Assembly (NCBI GenBank): GCA_033961575.1
Contig: CM066729.1
Location: 96,227,001-96,291,000, forward strand
Reading direction: 5' to 3'
DNA from: Aselliscus stoliczkanus
Lineage: Eukaryota > Chordata > Mammalia > Chiroptera > Hipposideridae
Length of the DNA: 64,000 nucleotides
Shown: one piece after another, positions 12,618 through 25,174 of the stretch
Layout of the letters: each line of letters begins with the position of its first letter
How positions within the stretch are numbered: the stretch's first letter is position 1
The notes under the pieces: model-generated
Seen by the model: only the letters and a program-made list of their open reading frames with translations
Databases searched by the model: none
What the model was told of the DNA's origin: nothing
Program-made: the position numbers and the translations under genes

Positions 12618-12770
12618 TGTTTTGTTTTGTTTTTTAAAAAAGTCTGATTTTATTTTATTTATTTATTTTTTTTAAAAGGGCAGTGTTACTGGCCCTCATA
12701 TGTGGGATCCAAACCCAGGCCGCTGGCATCCCAAGCCAGCTCTTAATCACCGCGTCACTTGGCTGGCCCC
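12618..12770 (-). mobile_element. tRNA-derived SINE, short family, antisense
   Basis: T-rich left end, then 'GGGCAGTGTTACTGGCCCTCATATGTGGGATCC' and a head ending 'CACCGCGTCACTTGGCTGGCCCC'. A 10-bp target-site duplication, AATAAATTTT, flanks it exactly (12608-12617 and 12771-12780). The tail contains TTTTG and TTTTA runs. It sits inside the old L1. Confidence 0.9.
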
Positions 12771-13049
12771 AATAAATTTTAAAAAGATCAGAGAACCTAA
12801 AAGGATAATATCAAATGTTTAATATACATGTAACTTTTGTTTCAAAAGGAGGCTAGAGAATGCATGAGAAGAAGTATATGAAAGATAATAGCTAAAAATT
12901 CTCCCAAATTAATGAAAAGCAACACATTTCACATCAAAGAAGTTCTGAGAATCTCAAACAAGATAATTATAAAGAAAAACACACCAAGACACATCAGAGT
13001 AACACTGCTGAGTACCAAAAAAAATATGACATTTTTTAGTCAACAAGAA

Positions 13050-13486
13050 TAAAAAGAGGGAGAAGGGGAAAGGATTAGACAGCATAAATAGGTAACTACA
13101 ATATTGTCACAGGGATATGATAGACAGTTCAGGGAATAAAATGTTAAAATTTTGTGGGGTGTCAGATGGTCACATGTTTTGTTAGGGAGACCACTTCATG
13201 GATGGAGTAGAGGCTTGATCACTGCACTGTATACCTGAAATTGATGCTGTATAATATTGTATGCCAACTGTAATTGAATATATAGATAGTCATGGGATGT
13301 GGATTATATGGTGGAAGGGAGTCAAAGGAATTGTAATAGATAGTATGATATGGGGGGAGAAGTGGGGGGAGAGAGTTGGGGGAGGGGGGTTGTCACTTTG
13401 AGGGGTAAAAAGTATAACTATTGCACTTTGTTGTACACCTGAAGCTAATTAAAAAAATATATAAAGAAAAAAAAAAAGAAAAAAAA
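13050..13486 (+). mobile_element. L1 3'UTR fragment, 5'-truncated
   Basis: Contains 'CACTGCACTGTATACCTGAAATTGATGCTGTATAATATTGTATGCCAACT' and 'TTGCACTTTGTTGTACACCTGAAGC', features of L1 3'UTRs. A G-rich polypurine stretch lies at about 13350-13388 (GGGGGGAGAAGTGGGGGGAG). It ends in an A-rich tail (13449-13486). The host L1 resumes right after the tail. The left edge is uncertain. Confidence 0.6.
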
Positions 13487-13499
13487 GGACCATTACATA

Positions 13500-14640
13500 T
13501 AGAGGAAAATGAAAATAACAGACTCCAATTCCTAATGAAAATATGGAAACAGTGACCACATTCACACTACATCTTGAAACAACTATAAAGAGAGATGAAT
13601 TATGTGAAACAAAGATATTCAAGGCATTAGACTTGAGGCAACAAAGCATGGTAATCCTTGGAAGACAGGAAACAAATGATGGGAATCCTGCAGTTACCCC
13701 AGTGTTTTACCTAGAAAGATTCTCCAATGTAAACTATGCTAACAATACTTTATTTGCAATCAACTTTGATTACTTCTGCAAGTAATGTAAGAAATAAAAT
13801 TGCTGAATCATATGCTATATATATATTTTCAAGGTTTTTAAGACAATTTAACAAATTTCCTTTCAGATTGGTCAGACCAATATACAACTATGTATGACAG
13901 GCATGATCTACAAGCATTATACAAAATTATACTACATAACCTCTGAATGCGAGTGTCTCTGAGCTCAGAAAGAAGACATACATGTTCATTATGAGCGGAT
14001 GAGATAGAAATATCAGAAAGGATAGTGTGAAATCTAGGTTCTTTAGGAGGGAGGGGAAAATAGTAATCAAGGACACATCAATTAATAAAGGTAAGTACCC
14101 AAAATTTGTTGATATTTGAGCTTTTCCTTGAATGAATATGAAATTTCAGAATACTTAAAAGGCAGGAAGACATATATTTATTTGAGAAGAATTATGAAAT
14201 TGGTAGAAATATAATGTTTGTGGTGGGGAGTGGTTGTGAAGTTTACTGAAAATTAGGTTAGAGAGACAATTCATAGGTATTTGAAAACCAAATCAAGAAG
14301 TTGGGATTATTTTCGTGTTTATTGTCTGGTTTTTTGGTTATTGTTGTTTGACAGTGGTATTTGTCTAAGATTTAAAGAGAGAGAATACATTTTTGTTGGT
14401 TTATATTGTTTATTAATTTTAGATTAATTTGTTAACAATGGACAGAATGAATTGGCTGTGAATGAAAAAACATTAGACACAAGGTGGATTTCAGGAGGCC
14501 ACTAAAATGATTTAAAGAAAATGTTATGTAAGCCTATGCTAAATTATAGCATAACTTAAATGTAAGTAGACTAGCAAAGAATTGGGAATCAGGCATCCAA
14601 GCAGATTAATGTACAATAGTTCTTCATTTTAACAATAATA
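13500..14640. other. Mostly unassigned AT-rich DNA
   Basis: The first part is the end of the old L1 fragment. The rest shows no gene or repeat I can name. A short 80-codon frame at 13543-13785 is not protein-like. Confidence 0.4.
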
Positions 14641-14669
14641 AAATGTTTCTTTAGCTTTTCTCATGTTTT

Positions 14670-14721
14670 GTTTGCTTGTTTTGTTTTGTTTTGTATTTTA
14701 TTTTATTTCATTTTTCATGTG
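14670..14721 (-). mobile_element. Tail-only retroposon (A-rich tail flanked by a TSD)
   Basis: A 52-bp T-rich stretch (TTTG- and TTTTA-type units) is bounded by perfect 16-bp direct repeats, GCTTTTCTCATGTTTT, at 14654-14669 and 14722-14737. On the minus strand it reads CACATGAAAAATGAAATAAAATAAAA and so on: an A-rich tail with almost no body. This is the expected product of extremely 5'-truncated L1-type target-primed insertion. Confidence 0.75.
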
Positions 14722-15441
14722 GCTTTTCTCATGTTTTAAAGATTGGTCTCAACTGTTTATAATTCCTCAGCCATGGTGAAATATAATTTACTGTCAACAA
14801 GTCTTGACTCAGTTTGGTGCTATAGACTAAGAATTTTCTATATGCTTGTTTGAGTCTCCTGGGAAATAAGTAGTGTAATAATAGGACAATGTTTTCAACA
14901 GAAAGAGATCAGTGATGCACATAATTGAGGAGAAGCAAGTAAGACAGCAATCTTGATTGTGTTTTTATAATCAAAGACAGCAAAGTTGATCATTGCTACA
15001 ATTATCTGGATTCTAAATCAAATAAGTTACAACATTAATCGAAAGGTTATTAAGGGAGAAATATACAGATTAGTTAACCACTGAGTCAGAAGTAATGAGA
15101 AAACAATGTACATGATATTTTACTTCTCATACAAAAAGAATTTAGGCGATATGGGGAATAGAGAAAAATAAAGAAATAAGCCAAAATTGAATTAAAATTA
15201 GAAGTGGAGTTAAAGGATAAACTATGCCTTTAAATTAATAATTTTATAACCCAAGAACAAACAACATACCCTGACATAACCTGAACATAAACCCGAAACA
15301 ACATAAACCTGAAAATTGTTGTTTGTGTTATTTACATTTCAAATAAATGATATTATACAATATACAACATCTTATGATTTATTTTTCTATAATCAATATG
15401 AAGAAAATCATTTAATATTATGAATTAAAAGACTTCATGTT

Positions 15442-15566
15442 GGGCTGGCCAAGTGGTGCGGTGGTTAAGCGCTGGTTTGGGAAGCCAGCGGCCCTGGTTC
15501 GGGTCCCACATATGAGGGCCAGTAACACTGCCCTCAAAAAAAACACAGAAAAACAAAAACAACAAA
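15442..15566 (+). mobile_element. tRNA-derived SINE, short family (young)
   Basis: Head 'GGGCTGGCCAAGTGGTGCGGTGGTTAAGCGC', a B-box-like 'GGTTCGGGTCC', then 'CACATATGAGGGCCAGTAACACTGCCCTC' and an A-rich tail. A perfect 15-bp TSD, AAAAGACTTCATGTT, lies at 15427-15441 and 15567-15581. The head resembles tRNA-Ser (GGCCGAGTGGTTAAGGC). About 95 bp of body before the tail. Confidence 0.95.
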
Positions 15567-15599
15567 AAAAGACTTCATGTTAATGCTTACAGAACACTT

Positions 15600-15880
15600 C
15601 ATATACATAAGTCATAAAAATTATTTAAACAATGTATTAATTTTAGATATTTGTCATATCTAAAATACAATCTTAAATCATGTTTTAATGAACAAACTTG
15701 TGTATATGCTTTTGTTTCTATTGATGATTATACGGTTGCCATACTTTCTAGGACTGACATTACATAGTTTATTTTTAGTATGTGTCTTTTTGAGACATTT
15801 GAAAGGCTTTTTTTCCAAATTGTCCTCTAGAAACTGTTGACGGTATTTACATTTCTACCAACCTTATGAGCTGCCAAGCG
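15600..15880 (-). mobile_element. Possible old L1 3' fragment, antisense
   Basis: 'TTTTTCCAAATTGTCCTCTAGAAACTGTTGACGGTATTTACATTTCTACCAACC' resembles antisense L1 sequence of the form AATTGCCCTCCA...ATTTACATTCCCACCAAC. Short and diverged. Confidence 0.4.
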
Positions 15881-16059
15881 TTACTGTAGTAAGTGAAACA
15901 GAGATGACTGGTTCTCACATTCATAACTGTCAGCTTCAAATCTGCCCTAGTATTCCTACCTTTCCATCCATTGAACAGATAAACCATGATTTCCCACAGA
16001 AAATCAGGAAGAACTTCCTCAAATTCCTGCTTTCTGAAGTTCAAACCTAAAAACACTGG

Positions 16060-17250
16060 AACTCGTTGTGTTGGAGAGTGGCCCTTTCTTGGCGCAGAGT
16101 CCAGGTCCTTGGCAACTTGAGCAAAGAACTGAACAAGATACCAGAGTAAAGCAGTAAAAAGTAGTTTATTAGAAGAGAGAACATATTTCAAGAAGTTTAG
16201 AGAATATGGAGTGGGCCACATGCAAAGGCAAGGCCCAAAGCCTCGAAAAGGAAGGAAGGTGTCAAAAGGTTATAAAGAGCAGTGGTAAGCTGTCAAAAGG
16301 AAAAGAAGAGCGGGCAGCAGCCACTCACTTCTCAGGACTTGGAGTTTTTATCTGTTCCCCTCTGGGCGTGGGTCTACTTGATTGGCACCTGTAATTGACA
16401 AGACGTTATTACCTGATCTGCACATGTTCCTTCCCAGAGTTGAGTCTGTTATAATAATATTAATAAACCTCTGGGCATATGTATATTATAATAAAGGTAT
16501 ATGAGGCCCAGGTGAAACAAAGGTCATTATGGCCTTTACTGCACAGGTGTGAGTGACTGGTCTAATCCAGTCGGGTATTTTGTACCCATTTGTTTTAGAG
16601 GTACATAGTTACAATGAATGGAAGTTTTGGGTGCAAAGGAGAGGGTCACCCGGTGGTCACATTCTGTGAGACATGCAGGAATGCAGAGACCCAATGTCTG
16701 CCTCTAACTGCTTGCCTAGTTTTCCCTTTGAGAGACATGATCCCCATAAAATCTCTTTGGGAAGCTGAGGGACAGGAGGACTCTTCTTCTGTATCTGCTT
16801 CCTGCTGGGCAGGGGCGCAGAGCTGTCCCTGCCTATTGGGGGTTCACGGAACTCTCACCCTAGCTGATCTCAGATGAGAGGAAGGGGTCTCGAGCTCCGC
16901 CTGGAAGACCACGCTGGCTTGGTTGTGACTGACAATCTTGTATCCCCAAGGCCCTTGAATGAGAAAAAAATAGATCTTAATAACTCTGTTAGCTCTCATG
17001 AAACCTGTGGCCATTCAGTCCATCACTCAGGTGTCATCAGTTGTCTGGACCCAGAATGGGTTTGGCATTTAGCTTACTGGCCAGGAGGATATTAGGAAGT
17101 CACAGATTTCAAGTAGTTATCTGAAGCAGGGTAGGAGATTTCTATGAACAATCTACTGTTTAGGGTTCAGAAACTGATTAGAAGATTAGAAGCTAAAGAA
17201 CTAAGAAACTAGGGAGGAAACTTAACATTTCTATGGGAAGGAGAATGCAA
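16060..17250 (-). mobile_element. Probable retroviral LTR (old ERV class I-like), antisense
   Basis: A GC-richer block with LTR-like order on the minus strand. An ATAAACTACTTTTTACTGC poly(A)-signal region (plus 'GCAGTAAAAAGTAGTTTATT', 16150-16170) is followed by U5-like text at 16065-16140 ('GTTGGAGAGTGGCCCTTTCTTGGCGCAGAG' on plus). Upstream U3-like sequence extends to about 17250. No gag, pol or env was recognised. TG...CA ends and a TSD were not located, so both edges are estimates. A minus-strand frame (15847-16221) crosses from this region into the flank. Confidence 0.45.
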
Positions 17251-17305
17251 AAGTTCCTCAGTGGTGGGGGGAATTGCTGCTCAGTTGGCCGGTAACAATT
17301 GTATA

Positions 17306-17572
17306 CAGTAAAACCTTGGATTGTGAGTAATGTGTTTGTGAGTGTTCCACAAGACAAGCAAACATTTCTAATTTTTTTTTTTTTTTTTTGAGGGCAGTGT
17401 CACTGGCCCACATATGTGGGACTGAACCAGGGCTGCTGGCTTCCAACGCCAGCGCTTAACCACCGCGCCACTCGGCCGGCCCTCTAATACATTTTAACAT
17501 GGTAAACTAGCAGTGCCTTACAATATGATTAGTTTGTTTCCAGAATTATGCTCGCAAACCAAGGTATTACTG
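17306..17572. mobile_element. Tc/mariner-type MITE with TA target duplication
   Basis: Left end CAGTAAAACCTTGGATTGTGAG; the reverse complement of the right end is CAGTAATACCTTGGTTTGCGAG. That is 19 of 22 positions identical. The element is flanked on both sides by TA (17304-17305 and 17573-17574), the target of Tc/mariner (including Tigger/pogo) transposons. Without the SINE inside it the element is about 150 bp. No transposase frame is present. Confidence 0.85.
17373..17482 (-). mobile_element. tRNA-derived SINE, short family, inside the MITE
   Basis: 18-T left end, then 'GAGGGCAGTGTCACTGGCCCACATATGTGGGAC' and the head 'CACCGCGCCACTCGGCCGGCC'. A short TSD, TCTAAT, lies at 17367-17372 and 17483-17488. 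It splits the MITE and is therefore younger than it. Confidence 0.93.
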
Positions 17573-17599
17573 TACTTTATTTCTATGTGGCTCTAGGAG

Positions 17600-18525
17600 G
17601 TCTTTTTTCCCCACACTCTCAAGTTAATACCATCATGTGCACTTTGGCTCCTGGGTCATCTAGCTTTCCCTGGAAAACTGAACAATTGATCCCTCCCTCT
17701 AGTTCTTATTTAACCATTCTCTCTCAACTGGATTTTTCACTTTGATTTTTAAAAAACATATTCAATTATTTCCTATTAAAATATAACTTAAAACTTGACC
17801 TCTACAGCTCTTTTTAACTATCACTCCCCACTCTTTTCTTGCCTTGATATAGAAACACCTTGTATGAAATGTCTATGCATAGTGACTCCATTTTTTGCCA
17901 CTTTCTAATATTCAATCACTTCAGGCTAGCTTCAGACCATCTCACTTCATAGAAATAGCTTTAGCAGGGGTCAGTATTGGCCTCCTTACTACTGAACCCA
18001 AAAGTCAATGCTTACATTTATCTTACACTCACATTTGAGTCCAGTTGACCATGTTTTCCTTTTTTGAAAACTTTTTTCCTTTGCTTCCTTAATATCATGC
18101 TCTCCAGGTTTTCCTCCTATGTCTTTTCATCCCACAGTCTCCTTTGTTGAGTTTCTGAACAAAGTAATTAAATGATGATACAACTGAAGGCTCACACCTA
18201 TGCCCATGTTATATCCACTTTATTCTTTCTCTTTAGTTGATTTCATTCTCTCCTCATACTTCATTTGCTATCTACAAACTGAAGACTTACATAATATCTG
18301 ATTTCCTGGTGCCACAGGTCTTTAATTCAGAACATGTAACATAGCTCAAAATTCACATTTGTTTATGTTGTTAGTTATTAATGTTTTTTCCTTTCCACAG
18401 TATTTTAAGTTTTCTGAAGCAGGGACCATATATTTATTTATCTTTGAATTTCCTCAATATTTAGCATAATTCTTGGAATATATCAGACAGTCAGTAGTAC
18501 AAGTTGAATAAATGAATAGATCAAT
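17600..18525 (+). mobile_element. L2 LINE fragment(s)
   Basis: Matches diverged L2 reverse-transcriptase-region text in the sense direction: 'TTGAGTCCAGTTGACCATGTTTTCC', 'CTCTCCAGGTTTTCCTCCTATGTC', 'CAGTCTCCTTTGTTGAGTTTC'. Further on is an L2 3' end: 'TTTTCTGAAGCAGGGACCATATATTTATTTATCTTTGAATTTCCTCAATATTTAGCATAAT...TTGAATAAATGAATAGA', like the consensus CTTGAGGGCAGGGACC...AATAAATGAATGA. No open frame. Confidence 0.6.
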
Positions 18526-18790
18526 ATTTCAATGGCTTCCATTACACTTAGGATAAAGGTTAAATCGCTATGAGATCTAGAACCTAAATACATTATAATT
18601 CTATCACTTTTTAGACCCACCCCGTTTCCTCCTTCTGTCAACATTTCACGCACATCTGCACACTTTCAATTTCTTGAATGTGTTAGGCCTCCTCCTGCAT
18701 AGTCTTTATACAATCTGATCCCTCTGCCTTCAGCAACTGTAACTTATTTATACTCAAATTTAGATCACCAAATTATCTCTCCTGCCTAAG
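18526..18790 (+). mobile_element. Second L2 fragment
   Basis: 'AATGGCTTCCATTACACTTAGGATAAAGGTTAAAT' matches the L2 motif AGTGGCTCCCCATTGCCCTTAGGATAAAGTCCAAA. It continues with CTCCTCCTGCATAG-like text. It follows an L2 3' end, so this is a separate copy or a rearranged piece. Confidence 0.6.
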
Positions 18791-19848
18791 TAAGAGTATG
18801 AGTGGTCAATAAATATTTGTTTATTGGAAGAAAAATATATAAAATAAATATGAAATAAGCTATGTCCTCGGATCATGAGAATTGTTCCTGTATCATCAAA
18901 CTTGGAAGAAATGAAGCTAGATGTAATGGGCAAACTGAAGGCTGCCAAATATTACAAGGTAAGCAAAACAATAAAATAAATAAAATAAAACACCTAAGGG
19001 AAAATGATAGTTGGTATACTATAAAAAGTAATTTACTAGGGATTGAGAAACTAGGATAATGGTGGGGGCTTTGCTACTGATTAACTTTACATAACTTTCT
19101 TTTGGATTTGACAGTGCCGTACGTGATACAATTCAAAAGGTCGCTGGGCTTGTTACAATAAAATGTGCCACCAAAGGATAACTGTCAGATCATTTTTACC
19201 TTTTTGCTGTGCTCCTATTTAATATAGGCTTTCCAAAAACGTTTTTAGGAATAGCCACTTCTATGAGTTCCTAAGATTCAATGATTTTGGTAAGACTTCT
19301 GTCATCCAATTGTCCCCAGTATTATTGCTTCCTGGAGGTCAAGGACTGGTTTGGGCTTTAGGGAACAGTTGGGATAAGGAATCTCTTCCAGTCTGTCCAA
19401 CTCACTTCCTCATTGGACCCAACTTTAGTTCAGGTTTATCTCTTCATTTAGTTTCTTATCTTTGGAGCCTTCCTTTAAATCACTGAGAATACAATCCAGT
19501 TGGGCTATAATTATTCTGCCATCACCTCCATTGTTTGTGCCTTCTCAATCTTAGTCTCTGACTAACATGAAAGATCATCATCATCACCATCATCATCATT
19601 TATCATCACATATTTAATATCACTATCTATAGCAATTGATTTAAACAGATAAAAATAAAAAAGTGATGGTGGGTGGGTTTGAATTGATAGGCAATATCTA
19701 AGCCTCATCCTGAGCTGCCAAAATCTCCTGTTAAAGTAAATTAATAATACAAAAGTTTCCCCTTATCCACTGGGAATAAGTTCCAAGACCCCCAGTGTTT
19801 GCCTGGAACCATGGATAGTACCAAAACATATGATATGTTTTTTTCCCC

Positions 19849-19898
<50 letters not shown>

Positions 19899-19905
19899 GA
19901 TAGAT
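19849..19905. repeat. (TAGA)n microsatellite
   Basis: About 13 TAGA/ATAG units, ending GATGATAGATAC, inside the Tigger fossil. Confidence 0.95.
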
Positions 19906-19991
19906 ACTTTTTCCCTTAAAGGAAATGCTTTATGGCTTCTCTTTGACATATCCAAATTGTCAACACCACTATTCTTGTGCTTTGGATCCAA
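19905..19991 (-). pseudogene. Tigger transposase N-terminus (fossil)
   Basis: From 19991 the minus strand encodes (reading the first codon as Met) MDPKHKNSG...DMSKRSHKAFPLREKVS. This parallels the start of the pogo/Tigger1 transposase (M-P-K-K-S pattern, DMxKRSxK, LxEKV). The original ATG now reads TTG. The frame runs into the (TAGA)n tract and stops making sense there. The C-terminal DDE domain is absent. Confidence 0.7.
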
Positions 19992-20328
19992 TATCGAGTA
20001 AAATAAGAGTTACTTGAATACACGCACTACAATACTATGGCAGTCCATCTGATAACCAAGACTGCTACTAAGTGACTAATGGGTGGGTAGCTTATCCATC
20101 TTATACATCATGGATATGCTGGACTATGGGATGATTCACATTCAAGGTAGAAACCATGGATAATGGGGGACAACTGTGCATCCTATTACATAAATCATTG
20201 AGAATCAATCACTTTGGTCATTATTTTCCACTCGAAGCCATTGCTCTAGCATTTTTTCCATTTCTCTCTGACTTCATTAATTTTCTCTTTCAATATATAT
20301 TATCCAAAAGCATATCAGCATGCCCCAA

Positions 20329-20330
<2 letters not shown>

Positions 20331-20420
<90 letters not shown>
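20331..20420. repeat. Three-part compound microsatellite (TG)15(TA)16(GA)14
   Basis: Three dinucleotide arrays directly abut: TG at 20331-20360, TA at 20361-20392, GA at 20393-20420. Frames on both strands through it are artefacts. Confidence 0.97.
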
Positions 20421-20423
<3 letters not shown>

Positions 20424-20639
20424 TCTCTTGACTTTGCATACCTGTCTAACTGCTGCCATTGTTTTGTTTTGCCTTCTTTATAGCAAAGCTTTTCAGGAAA
20501 GTTATATATACCTTATCTTCAGTTTCATTCCTCTAATTGTTTTATGGACTCCCTACATATACACTTTCTTCCTACTACTCCACTGGGATAGCATTAGTAA
20601 GAACCAACAAAATTCTTGAGGTTGTTAAATTTAATTATC

Positions 20640-21725
<1,086 letters not shown>

Positions 21726-21729
21726 TTCT

Positions 21730-24700
21730 CTCTACAGTGAGCAGGTAAAACTAGATAATATTTAAAATTATGTCTTTCATACTCTATGAGTGCAGTTTCC
21801 ATTAAGCATATCCTTTCGATGGTTTGCTCTTCTCTCATACTTTGAATGAACTTCATTACCAAAATGCAAATAATAATTAATAATAATAACAATTTTTTTT
21901 TTAGGATTACAACTCTGATTTCATGTGAAAATGAAGACATCAAAATGTCTTCTATAAAAGTTCATTTTACAGTCATTTCACTAAATCATTTCTAGATCAT
22001 CACACAATGGATTCTCAAGAGTCTCATTGTCATCATATGAATTGTTATTTACTGCTCTATTTCAAAATGCTAATTTTATAGAATTTACTTTAAGTATAAT
22101 TTTTGTATATTTACCAATAATAACATCAACTCTCTACTTGAATTTGTATAAACTTTTAATTTTCTGAACTGGTTATTTTTGATTTAAAAGAATTAGCATC
22201 AAAATGTAAATAATTTTCAATACTTAATCAGCATATCAATATAAAGCAAATATATCTCTGTATAAACAATGCTTCTGAAATTTGTATTTAACAAGGTAAA
22301 ACTATGAGTACAAACATGGCTTATTAGATTCTTGGTAGTATGAATCAACGCCCTTGTGAAAAATAGGTTGCAACAAAATTATAAAATATTTACTCGATAA
22401 AAATAACATCCTAGGTACAAGTTCAATAACTTAACCTGTTAACATGCACATTTCATTAAATACTAAATAATTTAACACATCTGAGCAATTCAAAGAATAT
22501 TAAATAGCTATGCTGTTTCTCCACTCATTCCAAATTTGTTGATTCTGCTACTACTCAAATAAAACTTAAAGAATAATAGTGTCATTTATTGCCCATTTTT
22601 GTTATCATATTTTCTCATAACATCACAGATGCACACAATAACAATATGCAAGAAAGGAAAACTTCTACATCATTTACCCCATTCTTAAACTACTAACAAT
22701 TTCCAAAATAGTTCAAGACCTCATGATATTTCTGTTTTACTAAATTATAAAGAAATCTACCATTTTGTTGTATGAATAAATGTCATTCACTCTTTTGTAG
22801 ACTATGATAGTTTCCAGATTTTATATATTATCTCATCTTATTGTTACTTTAAGTGTTGTCATTTTCATTGTCATAAGTTAGACTATTTTAATCAAATCAT
22901 ATTTCTACTGTAGTTTTGCTTTCTATGTTTAATAATCAATAGTGTTAAGTGTCTCCATCATGTCTCTTCTTTTCCCTCAACATTTCCAGTAGCCTTTGTC
23001 AGGTCTTTGTTACCTCATCCATAAACAAAATATTTTACAACCTTTTTTCCTTGCCTTAGTTTCTTTACATTCTTTCATATCTTATTTATCTTTAATATTC
23101 CCTTGTTCGTGCAAATTCTTCATTTAAAATCATTATGAATATTTTAAAATCTGACCTGAGTCAATCTTTATAGTTGTTTGGTAATCTCTTTATGAAGAAC
23201 CATTTGTAATAATAATAATAATAATAATTTAAATAACAGACATAAGTAGACAACAATTTTGAAAAACTAAGTATCTTGTTTCTGCATTAAAAAAAGTTAT
23301 ATGTAAACTGGTATGTGGCACCTCTCCCTCTTTTTCCTCTTCATATTATTTTAACATGTCAAGTTAATTCTTCAATCTGTTCATAAAACATCATGGAAAA
23401 AATTGAGATGGAATTTGAGCAATAGGAAACAAATCAAAGTTAAATATTTAGAAATGGAAAACTCGTTATATAAAACATTACAGTTGTTTCCCTGACTTCA
23501 TTTGGAATGTAAATTTAGGAATCAAGAAGAACATATTTTTGAAAACCTCACACTACTATCTTTATTTCCTTCTGTATTTCTTTTAAAAGTACAAGGAAAT
23601 GATTTTCCCACTAAATCATTCACCTCATCATTCTTTTATCTGCATTATAGTTATCTGCATTATTTGATGAAAATGTTAATCATTAATACTTGCTTTATTT
23701 TTAATAATTTGGTCAGTTTCTATTTCCATTTTTATATTACACCCTAGCCTCCAACCAAAATTCCATTGAACACAATTTGCAATTTCTGTTTTGATTCATT
23801 TGCTAATTCAATTCTCCCACCTGTAACAGCCTTTTCTAGTCTCAATCAATAGACTAAGAGGAAGATAACAGCATGTGGATATCAGAGAGAAAATACAGTA
23901 ACAACCTGGGTGTTTGTCAGTTTTGTTAAACTACTAAAATAACTATCAGGGGTGGGGGGTTAAAGTTTTGGTTTTTTTTTTTTTTAATGTTTAAACCAGG
24001 TTATTCTGTGAATAATGAAGATAGCAGTAGGAGTGAGGAGCTATATTACAAATTATTTACTGATTCAGAAGAGATTGAGGGTTTAAGAGTTTTCTTCAAC
24101 ATGGATGATGACAGGAGAGTAACTGGATTGATAGGAAAAATTCAAAGGAGGGAAATTTCATTAGATGGATGAAAGGAACAATAGATTTTAAATAGTAATC
24201 AGGAGAATACATTGTAATGGGACATTGGAGACTAGTAGCCTACATTTTAAAGGACTTCAGAGAAAGCAGTATTCCGTAAGCAAGTATTGAATTACAACAC
24301 AATTTTGCTTGAGTACACATCATGAGGTTTAGAGAACATAGTGGAATATGTTGTGGGAGTCAAAGAAGGATGGGATTTTGAATAAAATAGGAAACATAAA
24401 AGGAACAAGAGAGACAGAGTCATGATTGATGACCCAAAAAGTTTACATTTCAGATGCTAAGTTAAAAGAAGTATGGAAAGCATCATGGAATTATGTCTTA
24501 TGATCTCTTTGGGGAAGTAGGCCTCCTTCTTTGGATTCATTTTTGAAAATTGGTGAAGCAGGACCAATTGTGACTTGGGTAAATGAAGATCAGATAGAAG
24601 AGAACTTAAGATCATTGGGCTTCCCTTAAAATTGGCTGTAAAAGGTGTTATTAACTGGTAAGAAATTTCCTAACTCCTAGCATTTGGAACTCTAAAAATC

Positions 24701-25170
24701 CAGTTTAAAATCAAGGTATATATGGGATATTTTTAGACCTGCTTTATACATATGAAATGTAACATTAAATGTTGATTGTGGATCAATTAAGTCAATAATA
24801 TACATTGTTTCAAATTCTTCTACTAATAATTTAAGAGAAAAAGGATATGGCAGACATTATTTGTCCCCATATAATTCTGTCTTAGGGCTAATATCAAGGA
24901 AAGAAAAGGAATAGATGAATATATCTTGAACCCAGGCAAAAAAAAAGGCATTGTTAGGTTAGTATTTTCCCTTTGTATTAACTTAATTAAATGGGCCTAC
25001 ATAATTGATAATTCCTAAGTGTGGAGTTCAATGGGATTCTGCCTCATAAGTGGTCTTAAAATATGTTATGATGCACTACATAGCATGGGGTTGGTCTACT
25101 TGTCCAGCCTCATCTCAAATCTCTACATTTTCTGTGTTCCAACTACCAGGGTTTTGTGTTGTTTTGTTTT
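21730..25170. other. AT-rich DNA, nothing assigned
   Basis: Includes a short (AAT)n at 23208-23228 and a poly-T run near 23970. No exon, RNA gene or repeat family was recognised. A 61-codon frame at 23987-24172 is within chance expectation. Confidence 0.45.
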
Positions 25171-25174
25171 CCTA

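Larger units (their letters stand above)
10690..13790 (+). mobile_element. Old L1 5'UTR/ORF1 region with nested insertions
   Basis: The flanking framework resembles the 5'UTR and ORF1 start of old L1M elements: 'GAACCCTTACAGAAACCTG', 'GATAAGGGCCATGCC', 'TTTTTAGCTCACAAAAACC', 'AAAATGGGTCTCAAAAGGA', then 'CCCAGATGTTGGAACTATCAAA', 'GATAGATCAATAGAAGTTATACAAACTGAT' and 'CACCAAGACACATCAGAGTAACA'. After an inserted L1 3'UTR, matching sequence resumes at about 13487 ('GGACCATTACATATAGAGGAA'). At least three insertions break it: a 5S-like/L1-tail segment, a SINE and an L1 3' end. No open ORF1 survives. Confidence 0.55.
19752..20176 (-). mobile_element. Tigger1-like DNA transposon, internally deleted, antisense
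   Basis: The left end, 'GTTTCCCCTTATCCACTGGGAATAAGTTCCAAGACCCCCAGTG', is the reverse of the characteristic Tigger 3' text (CACTGGGGGTCTTGGAAC). The right end, 'ACCATGGATAATGGGGGACAACTG', is the opposite terminal repeat (CAGTTGTCCCCCATTATCC). The elements near 19.8 and 27.4 kb share this end structure. A (TAGA)n tract and a transposase N-terminal fossil lie inside. Confidence 0.8.

Noticed and set aside
15442..15500. Possible tRNA-Ser gene
   Set aside because: SINE head with 15-bp TSD and tail; same for 58099, 42278, 17482, 12770 and 27787.
20156..20619. Frames with Cys/Val, Tyr/Ile and Arg/Glu repeats on both strands
   Set aside because: Produced by the (TG)(TA)(GA) compound array.
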